The notes beneath the pieces are model-generated. The model made no database searches. It saw only the letters and a program-made list of their open reading frames with translations, and was not told the DNA's origin. DNA of 64,000 bases from Aspidiotus rigidus. Lineage: Eukaryota > Arthropoda > Insecta > Hemiptera > Diaspididae. The stretch lies in assembly GCA_035079385.1 (NCBI GenBank), contig JAVHKY010000013.1, positions 620,001-684,000 of the forward strand, written 5' to 3'. Positions 24,736 to 35,400 of this stretch are shown piece after piece (within the stretch, counting starts at the first letter, position 1; every line of letters begins with the position of its first letter). A program made the position numbers and the translations under genes.

Positions 24736-24912
24736 TTATTAAGGTTTTATGTCTATTTCGAGAAGGGTTGGTTTTTATGACTTGGAAGGATTTGGAAAGT
24801 TTCTATCTTGGTTTTTATGACTCGGAAGGATTTGGGAAGCTTTTATGTTGGTTTCTATGACTTGAAAGGATTTGGGAAGGTTTTATGTCTATTTTGAGAA
24901 GGTTTTTTCCTT
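24736..24912. repeat. degenerate GGTTTTATG/GGATTTGG repeat array
   Basis: Alternating motifs AAGGTTTTATGTCTATTTYG, GGTTTTTATGACTTGGAAGG and GGATTTGGGAAG repeat at least six times. It sits upstream of the gene at 25004 and could be a regulatory or replication repeat region, by analogy with repeat regions of DNA viruses; this is inference. Confidence 0.7.
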
Positions 24913-25003
24913 ATTAAATTTTTTATTATAAATTTATTTCTCTTTAAATACTTAGTTGTATATAAAAATCTTATACTAGTTGCTTTATTAGTTAAAGGTT
25001 AAG

Positions 25004-25450
25004 ATGGAACTTGTTGATACACACACATCAACTAGTGATTATATTTTACATGATACTTGCAAGTCTACTATGTTAGATTCAGAAAATAGTAAAACTATTA
25101 GTAAAATGTTAACAGAAGAAGGATCAACTTTTAAAGAATATAGCGTTGATGAATTTTTAAGAGAATTATTGTCTACAATAAATTTGTATGAAAATGGTAA
25201 ATATTGTACTAGATGTAAAAAAATGAAGAATACACAAGAATTTGGTAGAACACTAAATTGGTGTAAAGAATGTAAGAATACCTCATCTAAGGAATACTAT
25301 AAAAGAAATAAAGAAAAAATGAAAGAAATAATGAAAAATGATTATGAAAAAAGAAAACAGCTAATGACGTGTACTTGTGGTGCAGTTATATATTCTATAT
25401 CCTACAAAACACATTTAAAATCAAAATATCATCTCATTGGAAAAAAATAA
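25004..25450 (+). CDS. zinc-ribbon plus C2H2 element protein
   Basis: An intact 148-residue frame. Residues about 66-90 hold a treble-clef-like pattern, C-x2-C (CTRCKKMK) then C-x2-C (CKECKNTSSKEYYK), as seen in many phage and large-virus nuclease-associated zinc ribbons. The C-terminus has MTCTCGAVIYS then H-x5-H (THLKSKYH), a C2H2 finger often seen at the ends of large DNA virus proteins. It precedes the polymerase by 43 bases in the same direction. Nucleic-acid binding is likely; a nuclease activity is not shown. Confidence 0.7.
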   Translation: MELVDTHTSTSDYILHDTCKSTMLDSENSKTISKMLTEEGSTFKEYSVDEFLRELLSTINLYENGKYCTRCKKMKNTQEFGRTLNWCKECKNTSSKEYYKRNKEKMKEIMKNDYEKRKQLMTCTCGAVIYSISYKTHLKSKYHLIGKK

Positions 25451-25493
25451 AAATCTTTATAAAATTTTTTCCTATTAAATATAATAAGAAAAA

Positions 25494-28400
25494 ATGAATT
25501 CCAAAAATCAAGTCTCAATAAGTGTTATAAGAAATGAGAGTGGAAAAAGAGATACAAGCATTTCTCAATGGATACAGTTTTTTAAAGTGCATAATTTCTA
25601 TGCAAATAAAACTACAAAGCAAATAGAAAACTACTTAAGAAAATATAGAATTCATATAGTTTTTAGAGGAAGAGCAGTAGTAGAGAAGTTAAATGAATTA
25701 TATTTTATATTATTACAAAAATTAACTCAATTTAGATTGTCTCAACCAAATAAATTACATATTACTTTTACATTAACAAAGGAAGAAATAAATAGATGGC
25801 TTACTGGAACTCCATTCAAGTTTGATGAAGATATATTTAGCTCGAGTAAGGAGAATGATTTAAAAATTAGACCTAGAGTTGTAGCTGAAAATTTTAGTAG
25901 CAGACATACACAATTTGAAATTCAAAATGAATGGGGAATACAAGATTTGGAAGAGTTTTTAGATTTTATGAAAAAACCTACTTTTGGACTTCTTAAAAAA
26001 TGGATATACATTTACATGATGGAATCAGAGCTAATTTCTGTGTAACTGCAACTTATGAAAGGAGGGGTCATACAGTTATTGAGAGTGATCAAATGTATTT
26101 ACAAACCGAAAATTATATATTTCTTCGTGAATCCAACTTGAATGAGATGTACAATAATATTACTGACTATATAATGGGAAGACATGAAAATATACAGGAT
26201 AATTTAGAGGGTACTCAATGGACTTTAGCATCAATCGATAGCTTCAGAATTAATATAAATAGGTATGATCCGCTTAGAGCTGGTTCTTACATTGAACTTC
26301 CCAAAATTCTAGCGAGTAAGAAAGCTATCATAAATGTTAAAAATGAGGGTGATAATGAATGTTACCTATGGTCTATTTTAGCTGGTCTATTCCCAGTAGA
26401 CAAGGGTCCGCAAAGAGTAGCTAAATATAAAAAATATGAACATATATTTGATAAAGCTTTAGAAGGAATTGAATTTCCAATGAAAGTTCAAAATAATAAT
26501 AAATTTGTAAATAGAGTTAATAATCTTAATTTAATTGAAGGAGGATTATCAATTAATATATATCATCATAATAATCAGTATAAAATTTATCCTTTATCAG
26601 ACATAACTAAATAAGATGAAAAAAAGAATCATATTGATTTACTATTTCTTAAAGATAATTCAGGAAATTCCCATTATTGTCTCATTAAAGATCTTTGGAA
26701 ATTAGTGGGAAGACAAGTAACAAAAGATCATAAGAAGAGATATCTTTGTAAAATGTGTTTGAATAGTTTTCCTTGTGAGAAAGTATTAACAGATCATAAA
26801 AATTATTGTGGATTAAAGAAGCCTGCAAAAGTAATTTTACCTAATAAAGCAGATAATATTGTTGAATTTAAAAATTATAATCATTCGATGAAGGCTCCAT
26901 TTGCTATATATGCTGATTTTGAAAGTCTTATAAAGAAGCTTAATCAAGCAAGAGAATTGAATAAAAAGATAGAAAAACTAAGTAAAAAATTAAATAAGAC
27001 TAAAGAAGAAGTTGAGAAGTATGAATCTTATACAATAAAGCTTCAGAGACATTTTCCAATTAGTTTTGTCTATTATATTAAGTATGCTAATGGAGAAATT
27101 CAACAAAATCTATTTGAATATTTTGGATTAGATGCTCCAAAGAAATTATATGAAAAACTAAAAGAAGACGCAATTTTCATTGCTAAGGAATATTTAGATA
27201 AGAAAATAAAAATGAAAGATTTATCTGAGACACAGAAAATGGAATATAGAAATGCTAAAAAGTGTCACTCACATTTGTGAAAGAAAACTTAAAGATAATC
27301 CTCCTATGATTGAAAAAGGAATGAGAATATTAAAAAATTGATATTATTTGTAGTATTTTATTAAAGATAGAAGATGAAGATAGAAAAAAAGAACTTTATA
27401 ATGAACTATCAGAATTAGTAAAACTTACAAAATTTGAGTATAGTAATGAATGTGTAAATAAAACAAAAGTTTGGGATCATGATCATTTAACTGGTGAATA
27501 TAGAGGGGTAGCTCATAGTAATTGCAATTTGAATTATAAAGTTCCTAGATTTATTCCTGTTTATTTTCATAATTTTTCTGGATATGATGCACATTTATTT
27601 GTTAGAGAATTTGGAGAGGATTATGATAACATCAAATTGCTACCAAATAATGAAGAAAAATATATATCATTTTCTAAAATTATAAAATATGATTCAGGTT
27701 TTACAAATAAAAAAGATGAAACAATATACTTTAATATTGAGTTAAGATTTTTAGATTCGTATAAATTTCTATCAAGTTCATTATCTGAATTAGCTAAGAA
27801 TTTAAAAAGATGTCACTTTAAAAATCTAAAGAGATGGTTTAATGAAAAAGTACCTAAAAACCTATCTGAAATGGAAAGAAAGTATTTATTCAAATTATTA
27901 AGTAAAAAATTAGCTTATCCGTATGATTATATGAATTCATTAGAAAAGTATAGTGAAACAGAATTACCTTCGAAAGAAAACTTTTATAATCTATTAAATG
28001 ATGAACATGTTGATGCTGGAGAATATCATCATGCACAAGAAATTTGGAAGTATTTTAATATTAAAAATATGAAAGAATTTACAATGCTATACAATACAAT
28101 AGATGTGCTTCTACTAACTGATATTATGGAAAATTTTAGAGAAACATCACTCAGAATATACAACTTAGATCCAGTTTGGTATTACACAACTCCTGGATTT
28201 GCCTGGGATTGTATGCTAAAAACTACTAAACAAAAGTTGGAGTTATTGACTGATGTAGATATGTTATTAATGTTTGAAAGAGCTAAAAGAGGTGGAATTT
28301 CTCAATGTTCAAATAGATATGCTAAGGCTAATAATAAATATATGGGAAAGAAATTCGATAAAACTGAGAATTCTGTATTCATTCAATATTTGGATGCAAA

Positions 28401-29680
28401 TAATTTATATGGATGGGCTATGTCTAAACATCTACCATATGGTGGATTTGAATGGAGAAATTCAGAATATTTTAATGAAGAAAGAATTATGAAAATGAAA
28501 GATGATCAGAAAATTGGATATCTTTTTGAAGTGGATTTGAAATACCGGTATCCTGAAGAATTATGGAAAAAACATTCTGATTTACCCTATTGTCCTGAAA
28601 ATGTAATTAATAATAGACAACTTCCAAAATTATTTACAACATTATATGATAAGAAAAAATATGTTCTTCATTATTACTTAAATCTTAAACAAGCTCTTAA
28701 AGCTGGACTAAAATTAGATAAAATACATAGAGTTATAAAATTTGATCAATCTGATTGGATGAAAGTATATATTGAAATGAATACTGAATTAAGACAAAAA
28801 GCTAAGAATGATTTTGAAAAAGATTTCTTTAAATTAATGAATAATTCTGTTTTTGGAAGAACAATGATGAAACATGTAGATATAAAATTAATTTCAGAGG
28901 GTAATAAATATACTAAGTATGTTTCAAAACCTAATTTTGAGAAATCAACATTTTTTGGGAGAAATCTCGCAGCTGTACAGATGAAAAGAACAATGATTGA
29001 ATTCAATCAACCAATTTATGTGGGAGTAGCTATTTTAGATATTTCAAAAACATTAATGTAGGATTTCTATTATAGATTGAAGGAAAGTTATGGAGATAGA
29101 ATAAAATGATTATATACTGATACTGATTCATTAATTATTTCTATAAAAACAAAAGACTTTTATGAAGATATGAAAGGAATAATTGATGAATTTGATACAT
29201 CAGATTAGGTATAAGAAAGATAATATTTATGGCTTACCACAAGTTAATAAAAAAATATTGGGTAAATTTAAAGATGAAATGAATGGAAAAATTTTAGAGG
29301 AATTTATAGGACTAGCTTCAAAATTATATTCTAATAAACTTTTTGCATCAAATGATGTAATGAAGAAAGCTAAAGGAGTGAAGAAAAATATTATCAAAAA
29401 TCAGATAACTCATAATGATTATAAGGTATGTTTAGAAAAGAAAGTAACTAAGACTATTAAACAAAAGATGATAAGGAGTACAAAACATAATATTCACACT
29501 ATTGAGCAGAATAAAAGAGGTCTGAGTGCATTTGATGATAAAAGATGCTTAATTGAGGGACAGACTGACACATTACCTTGGGGACACTATAAGGTTCAAG
29601 TACCAAGAGACAAATTTATCCAGCATTTACAAAATCTTAAGAACAGCTGCTTAGAAATAAAAGTTCAAATTGAAAAATAA
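25494..29680 (+). pseudogene. protein-primed family B DNA polymerase, disrupted
   Basis: About 1395 codons of polymerase are spread over several frames. Parts in order: an N-terminal region; a C2H2 finger (YLCKMCLNSF); Exo I (YADFESL, about 26909); a CxxC plus DHDHLTGEYRG endonuclease VII-type motif (27260-27535); Exo II (FHNFSGYDAHLF); Exo III (YNTIDVLLLTD); motif A (DANNLYGW, about 28396); motif B (LMNNSVFGR); motif C (YTDTDS, 29113). Breaks: frameshifts at A6 runs near 25997 and 27335, a 4-base tandem duplication near 27264, TAA at about 26612, TAG at 29059, TGA at 29107, and a stop plus frame change near 29206. The order and motifs match polymerases of Polinton/adintovirus-like invertebrate elements. 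It cannot make a full enzyme as assembled. Confidence 0.9.
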
Positions 29681-29736
29681 ATATAAAAATTATAATATAT
29701 ATAACCAGTCCATAGTGTTTTTCAAAAATTTTGAAA

Positions 29737-29979
29737 ATGGAAAGCATTGAAATCAATTTTAATGATAATCCCAAAGAATATAGAGAATTTATGCGAGCAA
29801 TTAATAATGTAGAGATTCTGTTAGGTAGAAGATTTTTTGATGATATGCACTTTTATGATACTGAACCTGATCTTGGATATGAATTTAGTGAAGAAGAATC
29901 AAGTCTTGATTGCACAGTGCATATTACTCTTAATTCAGAGGGTGATTTGGATGAAAGAATTTGCGGTAAAAGATCTTAA
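29737..29979 (+). CDS. unknown small acidic element protein
   Basis: An 80-residue frame starts MESIEINFNDNPKEYREF and is Asp/Glu-rich (EFSEEESSLD). It lies 56 bases after the polymerase in the same direction. It is intact and non-repetitive; no family is recognised. Confidence 0.5.
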   Translation: MESIEINFNDNPKEYREFMRAINNVEILLGRRFFDDMHFYDTEPDLGYEFSEEESSLDCTVHITLNSEGDLDERICGKRS

Positions 29980-29999
29980 TTTTCTAGTTAACTTATGTA

Positions 30000-30196
30000 A
30001 ATAATTTATCCCAACATATCAGATTCATTTTCTGGATTTAAATATTTTATTTCATTTTCTACTAATTCTTGATGGATGAGCAATGATCTTTACCATTGGT
30101 TTACTCTATTTTTTCTTCTTATTTTTGGTTAAATGTTGAATTTTATCAGAAATAGGATCCATCAAAGTTTTGTATTTTGATCTTGTTTGGTCAAAT
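30000..30196 (-). pseudogene. truncated minus-strand element gene at right edge
   Basis: Reading leftward from the edge, one frame gives FDQTRSKYKTLMDPISDKIQ. After an A-rich run the neighbouring frame gives IHQELVENEIKYLNPENESD and a stop near 30016. The gene is cut by the host repeat at 30197, has no start, and carries a frameshift and a stop. It shows that the insertion is incomplete on this side. Confidence 0.45.
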
Positions 30197-30528
30197 GATT
30201 GCGCCAGAAAGAATATTATATATCTACTCGTAGCGGCTACTTACAACTACACTTAATACGCAGACGGCTAAAAAAACGTGTTTCAATTATTAATCGATAA
30301 CTCCGAATAAAATGCTTGTAGCGAAACATTGAACGGGAGATGATTATTTGTCCATAAAATTTTCTTTCCAACAAAGGTAATATCAAAAAAATCTATCAAG
30401 CCGATCTCGAGTTATCGTTCATTGAAAATCACGAATTTATTGAAATTTAACATTTGCTCTTACGGGAGTTTTTCTCGTGTTTATATTTTCTGCAATCAAG
30501 ATGGCGGTCCATTATACCCACATTATAA

Positions 30529-31228
30529 TGAGAGGATGCGTGATGTACTAATCGAAAGTCTCCTCGTGCCTTATCAATTTGTTCCGTTCGCCGTATGCCA
30601 TACTCGGAGTAAGAGGCGAGTAAGAGTGATGCCGTGGGACTTGGAAATATTTTTGTACTTCTTGGACTTGTAAAATTTTTCATTTTCAATTCTTGGACAT
30701 GGAAATATTTTCAACTGTTGGACTTGGAATAAATTTCCAATTGTTGGACTTGAAAATATTTTCATACATCTTGGACTTGTAAAATTTTTCATTTTTGACT
30801 TGTAAAATTTTTCATTCTTGATTGTCTCCCACAATTGAAGATATTACAAAGTATGACAATCAAAAATTAGAAATTTTACAAGTTCAAGAAGTATGGAAAT
30901 ATTATTAAGTCCAACAATTGGAAAATAATTCCAAGTCCAAGAAGTATGAAATTATTTCAAAGTCCCACTATTAGAAAATAATTTCAAGTCCAACAATTGA
31001 AAATATTTAGAAGTATAACAATTGGAAAATAATTCCAAGTCCAACACTTGAAAATATTTCCAGGTCTAAGAATTGAAAATGAAAAATTTTTCATGTCCAC
31101 TTATGAAAATATTTCAAAATCCCGCAGCATCACTCTTACTCGCCTCTTACTCCAAGTATGGCATACGGCGACCGAAACTAATTGATAAGATACGAGGAGA
31201 CTTCAAGTAGTACTTTGCACATCCTCTC
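30529..31228. repeat. 700-bp foldback repeat (long hairpin)
   Basis: The arms (about 30529-30826 and 30857-31228) are imperfect inverted copies around a roughly 30-base loop. Outer parts pair well: GAGAGGATG with CATCCTCTC, and CGCCGTATGCCATACT with AGTATGGCATACGGCG. Inner parts are built of tandem 35-40-bp units such as TCCAACAATTGGAAAATAAT. No open frame spans it. A transcript would fold into a long hairpin. Confidence 0.85.
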
Positions 31229-31300
31229 GTACATCATATAGGGCTTTTCCATGTCGGCGCATTGCATACGTATTCTCCTACGTGTTATCGAAATTGTAGT

Positions 31301-31387
31301 ATTTCTAACATTGCTCTTATGGGTGTTGCTGGATTGCATACTCATTTTCATTGTGGAGTAGTTTGCCATAAGAGCAATGTTAGAAAT
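31301..31387. repeat. 22-bp inverted repeat pair
   Basis: ATTTCTAACATTGCTCTTATGG (first 20 bases at 31301) and its exact complement (31366-31387) flank 43 bases. The arm resembles the terminal repeat of the element at 31531, so this is probably a small or decayed relative. Confidence 0.7.
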
Positions 31388-31449
31388 TACAGACCCCTAT
31401 ATGAGTTATGACCTGTGGTACCTGTGGTTATGACTATGACTATGACTAT

Positions 31450-31936
31450 AGATACCTAAAAGAGACAAGATAGCTAACTTCGTTAGTTCTAGTGTTCCAC
31501 CGCACGCCAACACAGCGACACAGTATTCTTGGGCTAAATTAACATTGCGCTTATGGATGTTTTTCAGTTTTCATCAATTATCTCGGAAACCGTTCATTTT
31601 TATGAAAAAATGAAGAGAACAAAATTTATTCTCTTGTAATTTCCTATCAAATGAGACCTACTTTGAATTTTTTTTTTTTCAAAATATGAAATAGGTCTCA
31701 TACGATAGGAAATTACAAGGGGAATAAATTTTGTTCTTTTCATTTTTTCGTAAAAATAAACGGTTTCCGAGATAATTGATGAATACTGAAAAAACGTCCA
31801 TAAGCGCAATATTAACTTAGCCCTACAATACAGTGGCGCTATCTCTCGGCACGTAAATTAGCTCGACAAAAATCGGGTACCGGATTTTAACACAGCGCAT
31901 GGAGAGTCAGCTATCACTTGTCTCTTTTAGGTATCT
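31450..31936. mobile_element. outer inverted-repeat element, 487 bp
   Basis: Twenty-base ends AGATACCTAAAAGAGACAAG (31450-31469) and the exact complement (31917-31936) continue as TAGCT/AGCTA. A second palindromic element (31531-31823) is nested inside. The flanks are TATGAC microsatellite-like, so no clean duplication could be called. Confidence 0.7.
31531..31823. mobile_element. palindromic MITE nested in the 31450 element
   Basis: The whole 293 bp folds back. Ends GGGCTAAATTAACATTGCGC and its near-complement, then TATCTCGGAAACCGTT and AACGGTTTCCGAGATA, pair to a poly-T/A centre near 31675. No open frame. Confidence 0.8.
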
Positions 31937-31954
31937 AATAACTATGACTCATGA

Positions 31955-31957
<3 letters not shown>

Positions 31958-31990
<33 letters not shown>
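31958..31990. repeat. TG dinucleotide microsatellite
   Basis: A pure (GT)n run of about 33 bases beside the nested MITEs. It causes the Val-Cys and Thr-His frames seen on the two strands. Confidence 0.97.
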
Positions 31991-31992
<2 letters not shown>

Positions 31993-32455
31993 GCTGTTGA
32001 GGGCTCCGTGTGCGCGCGCCATTGTGTGTGCGTAAGTGTGCGCCGTGGCCAATACGATTCTTCTGCAGCTGCTGTTTCGTTTTTCTCTCCTCTTAATCTG
32101 GTTTCCACAGTTTCGACGAGTCGATACAAGTCTGACGATATTTTGGTAATTGCGCATCACGCAATTAGATTCGGATTCCTGTTATCATTCTCTATGTTAG
32201 AAATTACGTACTCATAATTACAAATCTGCCGTAGAAAGTAATTAGCATGGCAATTAGGGATTTGAGATCAGAATGAAATCATTCAGGGTAATATTGTTTA
32301 GCTTAGAAATGCAGAATATAAATCTGAAATCACTTCGTCGAATACTAAGCCGTTGTATAGGGAGAGTTGCTTGAATTATAGAAGATAAGTTTTCAATTCA
32401 TCATAGTTTGATACTCGAATTCGTCTGTCTCAAGTTCTAATACTGCGAAATCAGA

Positions 32456-35400
32456 ATGGATGTGTCATCAGCCGAATCGGAGTCGGCCAGAATCGCTCCT
32501 GTGGTAAAGTATTCAAAGTTTACAGCTTTTAATCATTATTTATTCAATTTCTCATTGACATAATTTTACATCATACATTGCGGCGCGGCGTGATCTGGGA
32601 ATGCAGATGAGGAAAAGAAGGAAGAAATCGTATTCTCGAGAACAATTGTCATCGAGTACCTGCACGGAAGACGACGAAATAAAAACTACTACCTTGAGTT
32701 CTTCCGAATCATCTATTGAGTAATATTTAAATGAAATAAAATATTATAATTGTGTCGTATACCGGTATTTTGTTATCATTCAATACATTATTTTGTTTGT
32801 AGGGACAAGCGCGATAGAAAAAGACGAAATATCATTGATATCTCCAGTTCATCTGGTTCAGACGACGAAGGCGGCTTTGCAGTCAGGTGGGCTTGAAAAT
32901 CACTAGTCTTCGAAATATTTGTCATGTTCCCAGTCATATATGCATATTCTATGTATTAAATAGCAAAAAACGACCAGGAGTAATCAGTTTGTCGAGTGAT
33001 GATAATCGACCTCAGTGTTCTTCTCGAAATTCACGAAGAGTTGGGTTAGTAGTAGACAATTGTTGAGGTTTCTGTAGAAAAAAGATTTTGTAACGTATCG
33101 TGCGTTTTATTTGTAGGACGAAAAAAAGACGAAGAATTTGTAAGAGAATTAGTTCGGACGACTCAGATGATGATGTTCAAATTGATCGCAAGTATGGTTT
33201 TGAATTTATGTGATTTTTATCGAATGTTAACGTTACTATAGTTTTTGATGATTCATTTCTAGGATGATGAAAAGAAGAAGAATCAAGCGGTTGGTCAGCT
33301 CTGATAATTCAGACGAAATGTCATCCAATTCATCAGACAGTGACAAAAGATCTAAATCTAAAAAAATGGTAGTACATAATTTGTGGATTATTAAATTGAT
33401 CATCGGAGAAATACTTACAAAATTATTCTTCAATGGTTATTTTAAGCGCAAGAAAAATCGTCGGGATATTTCTTCTGTGATGGAAGGAAATAATTTTAAT
33501 GAACAGAAGAAAAGAGCAGAACAAGAAGAAAGTATACTTGCGGAACGTGTTCGACAAAAACAAAATTTGGTGAGTTAGTATTACAAATTATTGCTTTTTG
33601 TTTGTATTGTGGGGGTCAATCATCAATACTGATTTTTATAGATTGAAGGAGTCTCCGGATCTCTGGGTATCGAGAAAATTATTTTGAATTTTGACCCCGA
33701 GAAAGAGGATGAGTTGGTGACGGTTGATGAAAACCTCGCGGAAAAACTACAGGAACATCAAATTGACGGAATCAAATTCATGTGGAATCGTTGTTTCGAA
33801 TCCATTCAAAGCATCAGATCGACAAGAGGAAGTGGCTGTATTTTAGCCCACTGCATGGGCTTGGGAAAATCGTTACAAGTATTATTTCAAATTTTATCTT
33901 TGTAATCTAATGTATGTATAAGAATTTCCAGTAGTCTAATGAGGTTTGTCATCTTACATATTAGATAGTAACACTAACGCATACGCTGTTGAGTCATGAA
34001 AATGTGAATATCAAGAGTATCCTCATATTGTGCCCAGTCAACACAATTATCAATTGGAAAAACGAATTTTCTAAATGGGGAGCAGATGTGGATGACTGGA
34101 AAAATACTGTAAAAGTTCATGATTTGTCGAGGTAAATATTTCAGGCAAATATGCGCCTTAATCTCTTGATGATTAACCGATTTAGCTCGATTTTGAATTC
34201 TGCAGTCTCAAAATTACCAGACAGAAGATAGATATTGTACGAGCGGAATACTTAGAAAATTGGATCAAGAATGGCGGAGTTATGATCTTGAGCTATGAAC
34301 TCTTTCGATCTTTGCATTTTAAAAAAAATGTAGAAGGAAGCATCAAAAATCGAATACGGCATTCTCTCTTGAATCCTGGTATGTTTAGGGCAGCTCACCC
34401 ATTATATTGCGAGCATTCTTGAAAATTTTGATTTTAATGGAAAAATTTTGATGTTAAAAAATATACTACCTACTTGTAATCCGATTTCTATGGCTGTACA
34501 CTGAACAATGAAATAATTATCTTAGTTGATCTTTCGTTCTAGGACCTGACGTTGTGATATGCGATGAGGGACATGTTTTGAAGAACGATTTGTCAAAACT
34601 GACGAAATTGATTGTGAAAATGAAGACCAGACGACGAATTGTTCTGTCTGGTACGCCATTGCAGAATAACTTGATGGAATGTAAGTATCGCATCTACCAG
34701 GCGTACGTAAAATTTGTTCGGCTATTTTTTCTGTCTGGAAGAAAGATCACGATCATTACTCTCTATTTTCAGATTACACCATGATCAACTTTGTCAAGCC
34801 CTATATTTTAGGCACTAAAAAAGAATTTCTGGAAAAATACCGTATCCCGATTGAAAATGGAAAGTTCAAAGACTCTAAAGAAGAAGAAGTTGGTTTAATG
34901 AAGGGAAGAACGCATGCGCTATGTCAAAAAACAGAGAGATTTATTCAGGTAATGCCGTCAATATTATGTACAGTTTTCCATGTATTTGTTAAACTTTGTA
35001 GAGATGTATAAGATCTCATTACAATTAGAGTTTTGTGGAAAACAGAACGTACTGAAAGACTGTGTGAGTTGTGCTGAAATGATTATTGTATGAGTAGAAG
35101 TCTTCTTGTATTTATGAGACAATTGAGACATAGTAGTAAGTTCCGTTTTTGTACTAAGGATTATCTTATTGCATCAAAGTGCGGTACTGATTGTTTGAGA
35201 GCCCGGGCTACTTTATATAAAGTTGAAATATTGGAAATAGCAGCAGCGCGGAGGATTCACTCTCAATAGACATTCTGGTGTACAACAGTGCAGTTAAGTG
35301 CGAGGTTGTACTACGTTTTGTCCCCAATCTGATTTTAAATTTTCAACCGATGTTGACTCCTCTCGCACCGCGCTCATTTTTCTGAAGTTAGGCTACTAAA

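Larger units (their letters stand above)
22260..30196. other. endogenous PolB virus/Polinton-like insertion
   Basis: This block differs sharply from its surroundings: much richer in A and T, intron-free genes on both strands, short intergenic spacers, and codons ending mostly in A or T. It carries a protein-primed DNA polymerase B, a zinc-ribbon/C2H2 protein and several small unknown genes. Such polymerases occur in Polintons/Mavericks, adintoviruses and related invertebrate elements. No integrase, packaging ATPase, protease or capsid gene of those groups was recognised, so this is either a fragment or a different element type. The right edge is sharp: a truncated minus-strand frame stops at 30197, where a host repeat also found at 15199-15230 begins. 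The left edge (around 22250) is uncertain. Confidence 0.8.

Noticed and set aside
29059..29109. In-frame TGA just before YTDTDS as a sign that TGA codes tryptophan in the element
   Set aside because: TAG and TAA stops also interrupt the same polymerase, along with frameshifts, and neighbouring intact genes use TGG normally. Plain decay explains it.
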